NCBI GenBank assembly: GCA_963731615.1
Contig: CAVSWD010000001.1
Span: forward strand, 310,001 to 374,000
Direction of reading: 5' to 3'
DNA: 64,000 bases
From: Gaiellasilicea sp963731615
Lineage (GTDB): Bacteria > Actinomycetota > Thermoleophilia > Gaiellales > Gaiellaceae
Within the stretch, counting starts at the first letter, position 1. Each line of letters begins with the position of its first letter. Positions 60,579 through 64,000 of this stretch are shown here, in pieces. The position numbers and the translations under genes are program-made. The notes beneath the pieces were generated by a model. The model was not told the origin of the DNA. It saw only the letters and a program-made list of their open reading frames with translations, and made no database searches.

Positions 60579-61460
60579 CTAGTCGAGGAGGGCGGCTGAG
60601 ACGACTTCGCGCTGCTTCGCAGCATGGCCGCCAAATGCGTCGATCCACTGCGCGCGCTTGTAGTAGCGGTGCAGGACGTGCTCCCACGTGAAGCCGATGC
60701 CGCCGTGCACCTGGATCGAGCGCTCGCAGGCGGCGACCGCCGTCTCGGCGCAGAACGACTTCGCCGAAGCGACCGCCACCGGGGCGCGATCGTCCTCCTC
60801 GGCCACGCACCAGGCGGCCCAGTAGGCGAGCGAGCGGGCGAGCTCGGCTTCGACGTAGGTGTCGGCGAGCGGATGCGAGACGGCCTGATAGGTACCGATC
60901 TTCTTGCCGAACTGCTCGCGGTCGGAGACGTAGGCGACGCCGAGCTCGAGCGCCTTCTGCGCGACGCCGACGGCCTCGGCAGCGAGCGCCGCGAGTAGCC
61001 GCAGGCGGACGGGCTCGAAACCGCCGAAATCTGAGACATGGTTGCTTCGAGCACCTTGGGCCAATCGGCCCAGCGGGCGCGTCTCGTCGACCGTCGAAAG
61101 CGTGTCGCCGGATGCGTCGGCGACGCTGCCGTCTTCCCGCAGCACCTTGTCGACGGCATCGAGATGAGGCACGAGGCCGTCGAGCTCGACCGACCAGGCC
61201 TGGTCGTCCAGCTCGGGGAGCGCGGGGAGGACGACAGCGGTCGTCAGGAACGGGCCGGAGTAAAGAGCGCGGCCCGCCTCCTCGAACAGGATCGCCTCGT
61301 CGACGAATGAGAGCCCGCCGCCGCCCCGCTCCTCGGGGACCGAGACGCCGAGCCAGCCGAGCTCCCGAAGCTCCGACAGCGGTGCGTCCGGGTTTGCCTC
61401 GAGAAACGAGCGTGCCTCGCGCCGCAGCTCCTCCTGCTCCTGGCTGAACGCGAACTCCAT
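60579..61460 (-). CDS. Acyl-CoA dehydrogenase family protein, short subunit-like
   Basis: 293 residues, about 85 fewer than a normal acyl-CoA dehydrogenase; the missing part is the middle beta domain. N-terminal (FAFSQEQEELRREARSFLEA) and C-terminal helical regions are present, but the usual YEGTSEI segment is absent. This matches one subunit of the heteromeric acyl-CoA dehydrogenases known in actinobacteria for sterol side chains. The next gene encodes a full-length partner. Confidence 0.83.
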   Translation of the reverse strand: MEFAFSQEQEELRREARSFLEANPDAPLSELRELGWLGVSVPEERGGGGLSFVDEAILFEEAGRALYSGPFLTTAVVLPALPELDDQAWSVELDGLVPHLDAVDKVLREDGSVADASGDTLSTVDETRPLGRLAQGARSNHVSDFGGFEPVRLRLLAALAAEAVGVAQKALELGVAYVSDREQFGKKIGTYQAVSHPLADTYVEAELARSLAYWAAWCVAEEDDRAPVAVASAKSFCAETAVAACERSIQVHGGIGFTWEHVLHRYYKRAQWIDAFGGHAAKQREVVSAALLD

Positions 61461-61473
61461 CAGCGGCAGTCTC

Positions 61474-62610
61474 TCATCGACTACGTGGCAGCCCGAGTAC
61501 CCGCTCGGCGATGATGTTGCGCAGGATCTCCGACGTGCCGGCCTCGATCGTGTTGCCGCGCGAGCGCAGTTGCTGGTGCTGCCAGTAGTTCCCGTTCTCC
61601 ATCACCTGCGCCTCGGGCCCGAGCAGCTCGAGCGCGAGCTTCGTCACGCGCTGGTTCGCCTCCGACCACCAGAGCTTCGCGCCGGAACCCTCCGGCCCCG
61701 GGATCCCGGTCTTCATCAGCGTCGTCAGCGAGCGGTAGTTCGTGTAGCGGACGGCCTGAAGCCCGATCCACTCTCGTGCGATCGCGTCGCGCTGCACGTC
61801 GGTCGCACCCTTCTCCTTGGCGAGCGCGACCAGCTTGCGGATCTGGCTCTCGAGCCCGGCGGTGAGCGCGAAGCCGAGCGTGCCGCGCTCGTGCAGCAGG
61901 GTCGTCATCGCCACCTGCCAGCCGCCGCCGATCTCGCCGACGGCGTTCTCGACCGGCACCTCGACGTCGCTGAAGAAGATCTCGTTGAACTCCGCCTCGC
62001 CGGTGATCTGACGCAGCGGCCGCACGTCGACGCCGGGCGCGTGCATGTCCACCAGCAGGTACGTCAGGCCCGCGTGGCGCTCGCTGTCGGGATCACTGCG
62101 GGTGACGAGGATGCACCAGTCGGCGATGTGCGCGAACGATGACCAAACCTTCTGGCCGCTGACGACGAAATGATCGCCCTCGAGCGCCAGACGGGCGGTC
62201 GTGCGCACGGCAGACAGGTCGGAGCCTGCATCCGGCTCGGAGAAGCCCTGGCACCAGATCTCCTCGGTCGAGAGGATCTTCTCGAGATGCTTCTCCTTCT
62301 GGGCCTCGGTGCCGTGGGCGATGATCGTCGGCCCGGCCATTCCGAGCCCGATCACGCCGAGATGCGGAGGCGCCTCGGCCCGCGCCATCTCTTCGAGGAA
62401 GATCGCCTGATGGCTGTACGGCGCGCCGGCGCCGCCGAACTCCTTCGGCCAGGTCAGCCCGGCGTAACCCGCCTCGTGCAGCTTCCGGCTCCAGTCGCGG
62501 CCGGCCTCCTCGAAGCGGCCGCGCCGGATCTCGTCGGTCAGGTTCGTCTCGACCCATCCGCGCAGCTCCGCGCGGAAGGCTGCCTCCTCTGGCGTGTCGC
62601 GGAGATCCAC
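61474..62610 (-). CDS. Acyl-CoA dehydrogenase, full-length partner
   Basis: 378 residues from GTG 62610. FAD motif WCQGFSEPDAGSDLS, VVSGQKVWSSFAHIADW, and IEAGTSEILRNIIAERVLGLP with the Glu of the catalytic position. Separated by 13 bases from the short dehydrogenase gene, so probably a heteromer. In the lva-type scheme it would convert phospho-4-hydroxyacyl-CoA or saturated acyl-CoA to the enoyl-CoA. Confidence 0.88.
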   Translation of the reverse strand: MDLRDTPEEAAFRAELRGWVETNLTDEIRRGRFEEAGRDWSRKLHEAGYAGLTWPKEFGGAGAPYSHQAIFLEEMARAEAPPHLGVIGLGMAGPTIIAHGTEAQKEKHLEKILSTEEIWCQGFSEPDAGSDLSAVRTTARLALEGDHFVVSGQKVWSSFAHIADWCILVTRSDPDSERHAGLTYLLVDMHAPGVDVRPLRQITGEAEFNEIFFSDVEVPVENAVGEIGGGWQVAMTTLLHERGTLGFALTAGLESQIRKLVALAKEKGATDVQRDAIAREWIGLQAVRYTNYRSLTTLMKTGIPGPEGSGAKLWWSEANQRVTKLALELLGPEAQVMENGNYWQHQQLRSRGNTIEAGTSEILRNIIAERVLGLPRSR

Positions 62611-62619
62611 GGCCTGACT

Positions 62620-63774
62620 CTAGTCTCTCGCGGAGGTGACCATCGAGGCGTCGACGTCGCGGACTGAGCACACGCCGGCGAGGGCCATCGTCAGGTCGAG
62701 CTCTGCGGCGAGCTGCCGGATGACGGCCTCGACACCTGCGGCCCCGCCGACGGCGAGCCCGTACGCGTAGAGGCGGCCGAGCAGGACGGCGTCCGCCCCG
62801 AGCGCGAGCGCCTTGACGACGTCCGAGCCGCGTCGGATCCCGCCGTCCATCAGCACCGTCGCGTCCGGACCGACCGCGGCGCGCACCTCGACGAGCGCGT
62901 CGAGGGAGGCGACCGCGCCGTCGACCTGGCGGCCGCCGTGGTTGGAGACGACGATCCCGTCGACGCCGTGCACGAGTGCGAGCCGTGCGTCCTCGGCGGT
63001 GAGCACACCCTTGACGAGCACCGGCAGCTCGGTGCGCTCGCGCAGCCACGCGAGGTCGCTCCAGCGGAGGCCGAGGTTCGGGAACGCGGCGAGCGCCATC
63101 AGCGACGCCGTCTGCAGGTCGTCCTCCGGTGGCGCGTCCAGCCGTTCCCTGAAGAGCGGGTCGCTGAAGAACTGGGCGAGACCCTCTCCCTGCAGGAACG
63201 GGAGGTAACCGTTGCGGAGGTCGCGGTCACGCCAGCCGAGGGTGAGCGTGTCGAGCGTGACGACGATCGCGCCGTAGCCCGCTGCGGCGGCGCGATCGAC
63301 GAGGCTGCCGGCGAGCTCGCGGTCGCCCCACCAGTAGAGCTGGAACCACCGCTGCGCGTCCCCCAGCTCGGCTGCGACGTCCTCGAGCGGCGTCGAGGCG
63401 GCGCTCGAGAGGATCATCGGCACGCCGGTCGCCTTCGACGCGCGGGCGACCCCGAGCTCGGCCTCCGCGTGGAGGATCGAGAGCACGCCGACGGGTGCGA
63501 GCAGGAAAGGAGCCGGTGAGCGGAGCCCGAGCACGTCGACGGACAGGTCGCGCTCCGCAGTGCCGACGAGCATCCGGGGACGGAGTCGACGCCGCTCGAA
63601 GGCCTCTCGGTTCGCCCGCACGGTCGCTTCCGAGCCGGCGCCGCCCGCGACGTAGTCGAACGGGCCCTGCTCGAGCGTCTCGCGCGCCTTCGCCTCCCAG
63701 TCCTCGGGCGAGACCGGCCATTCCGCTCCGCCGAGATAGATCGCGTTCTGGACCTGGCTGCCGGGCTCCAACAC
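62620..63774 (-). CDS. FMN-dependent alpha-hydroxy acid dehydrogenase
   Basis: 384 residues from GTG 63774. TIM barrel of the lactate oxidase/glycolate oxidase family: VSNHGGRQVDG carries the catalytic His and Arg, with FMN phosphate site DGGIRRGSDVVKALALGA. Oxidises L-2-hydroxy acids. First gene of the minus-strand operon at the right end. Confidence 0.88.
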   Translation of the reverse strand: MLEPGSQVQNAIYLGGAEWPVSPEDWEAKARETLEQGPFDYVAGGAGSEATVRANREAFERRRLRPRMLVGTAERDLSVDVLGLRSPAPFLLAPVGVLSILHAEAELGVARASKATGVPMILSSAASTPLEDVAAELGDAQRWFQLYWWGDRELAGSLVDRAAAAGYGAIVVTLDTLTLGWRDRDLRNGYLPFLQGEGLAQFFSDPLFRERLDAPPEDDLQTASLMALAAFPNLGLRWSDLAWLRERTELPVLVKGVLTAEDARLALVHGVDGIVVSNHGGRQVDGAVASLDALVEVRAAVGPDATVLMDGGIRRGSDVVKALALGADAVLLGRLYAYGLAVGGAAGVEAVIRQLAAELDLTMALAGVCSVRDVDASMVTSARD

Positions 63775-63787
63775 GGAGAGAGCGACT

Positions 63788-64000
63788 CTAGACCGTGAGC
63801 GGCCGGGCGCGCAGAGCGGCGGAGCGGCCGCGGATGCCTGCGCGGTGCAGAAAGCTGCTTCGGAGCCCGAGAACGCCTGGGCCGATCGCCGGGCCTGGGC
63901 GGTCGCGCAAGATGGACGTCGTCTCCTCGACGACCCAGCCGCTGAGCTCGAGCGCCTTCCGCAGGCCGCGGCGGTTGAAGACGAACCATTCGCTGCCGTC
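63788..64000 (-). CDS. Methyltransferase-like protein, C-terminal part
   Basis: Partial gene: 71 codons from the right edge to TAG at 63788-63790. The visible residues (WFVFNRRGLRKALELSGW) resemble the end of class I methyltransferases, in particular tRNA mo5U34 methyltransferase-like proteins. The catalytic domain is outside the window. Assignment is tentative. Confidence 0.5.
   Translation of the reverse strand, partial: DGSEWFVFNRRGLRKALELSGWVVEETTSILRDRPGPAIGPGVLGLRSSFLHRAGIRGRSAALRARPLTV

Noticed and set aside
1..64000. tRNA, rRNA, CRISPR, insertion sequences or prophage
   Set aside because: No transposase, integrase, cas, phage or rRNA-like sequence was seen, and GTTCGA-type tRNA arm patterns lie inside coding genes.

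Overview
The window is GC-rich (roughly 70 percent by eye) bacterial chromosome with tightly packed genes. Most look actinobacterial: an ECF sigma/RskA-type anti-sigma/fasciclin locus, an F420-type LLM oxidoreductase, abundant acyl-CoA dehydrogenases and CoA enzymes, many GTG and some TTG starts, and genes coupled by 4-base ATGA/GTGA/TTGA overlaps. The style fits class Thermoleophilia (Gaiellales/Solirubrobacterales-like), probably a metagenomic contig; this is inference from gene content. I saw no rRNA, tRNA, CRISPR array, prophage or insertion sequence. No gap between genes exceeds about 300 bases.

Layout. 1-632: start of an AAA/LuxR-type regulator running off the left edge. 673-6332 (minus): a coupled MoxR - DUF58 - VWA - secreted protein - VWA - HtrA operon, probably for envelope protein quality control. 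6391-10842: a light/DNA-repair locus with a MerR-DICT regulator, photolyase, two small downstream genes and a divergent SRPBCC gene. 10843-12812: fasciclin protein divergent from an ECF sigma factor and its membrane anti-sigma factor. 12701-16237 (minus): two different esterases, an ATP-grasp ligase and an SRPBCC protein, all coupled; function unknown. 16345-23484: secreted proteins (collagen-like/lamin-tail protein, a large extracellular nuclease, a 5'-nucleotidase) with rsgA between them. 23547-33497: mixed genes including azlCD, a choline-kinase-like protein, a cupredoxin lipoprotein, a sarcosine/dimethylglycine dehydrogenase-like flavoprotein, an unusual histidine-kinase-like protein with a response regulator, a NrtR-like Nudix regulator facing a BMP-family transporter lipoprotein, and a beta-propeller/MoaD-like pair. 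33568-37972: aldehyde dehydrogenase - APC permease - class III aminotransferase, probably polyamine or amino acid breakdown. 38044-41860: ABC exporter. 41868-48949: HMG-CoA lyase, CoA transferase, membrane proteins, RmlD-like and YyaL-like proteins, orphan substrate-binding protein. 49007-63774: acyl-CoA catabolism. 63788-64000: end of a methyltransferase-like gene.

The most interesting system is the minus-strand run 52082-63774. It contains a phosphotransferase of the ACAD10/ACAD11/LvaA type overlapping a small DUF6285-type gene, with acyl-CoA ligase, two acyl-CoA dehydrogenases, enoyl-CoA hydratase and SDR dehydrogenases. Together these can be read as a phosphorylation-dependent route for 4-hydroxyacyl-CoA breakdown, like levulinate catabolism (lva) in Pseudomonas putida. 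Other notable points are two genes whose only credible start is CTG inside a CTGA overlap, seven single frameshifts in otherwise intact genes (probably sequence errors), the unexplained esterase/ATP-grasp cluster, and the MoaD-like/propeller pair.
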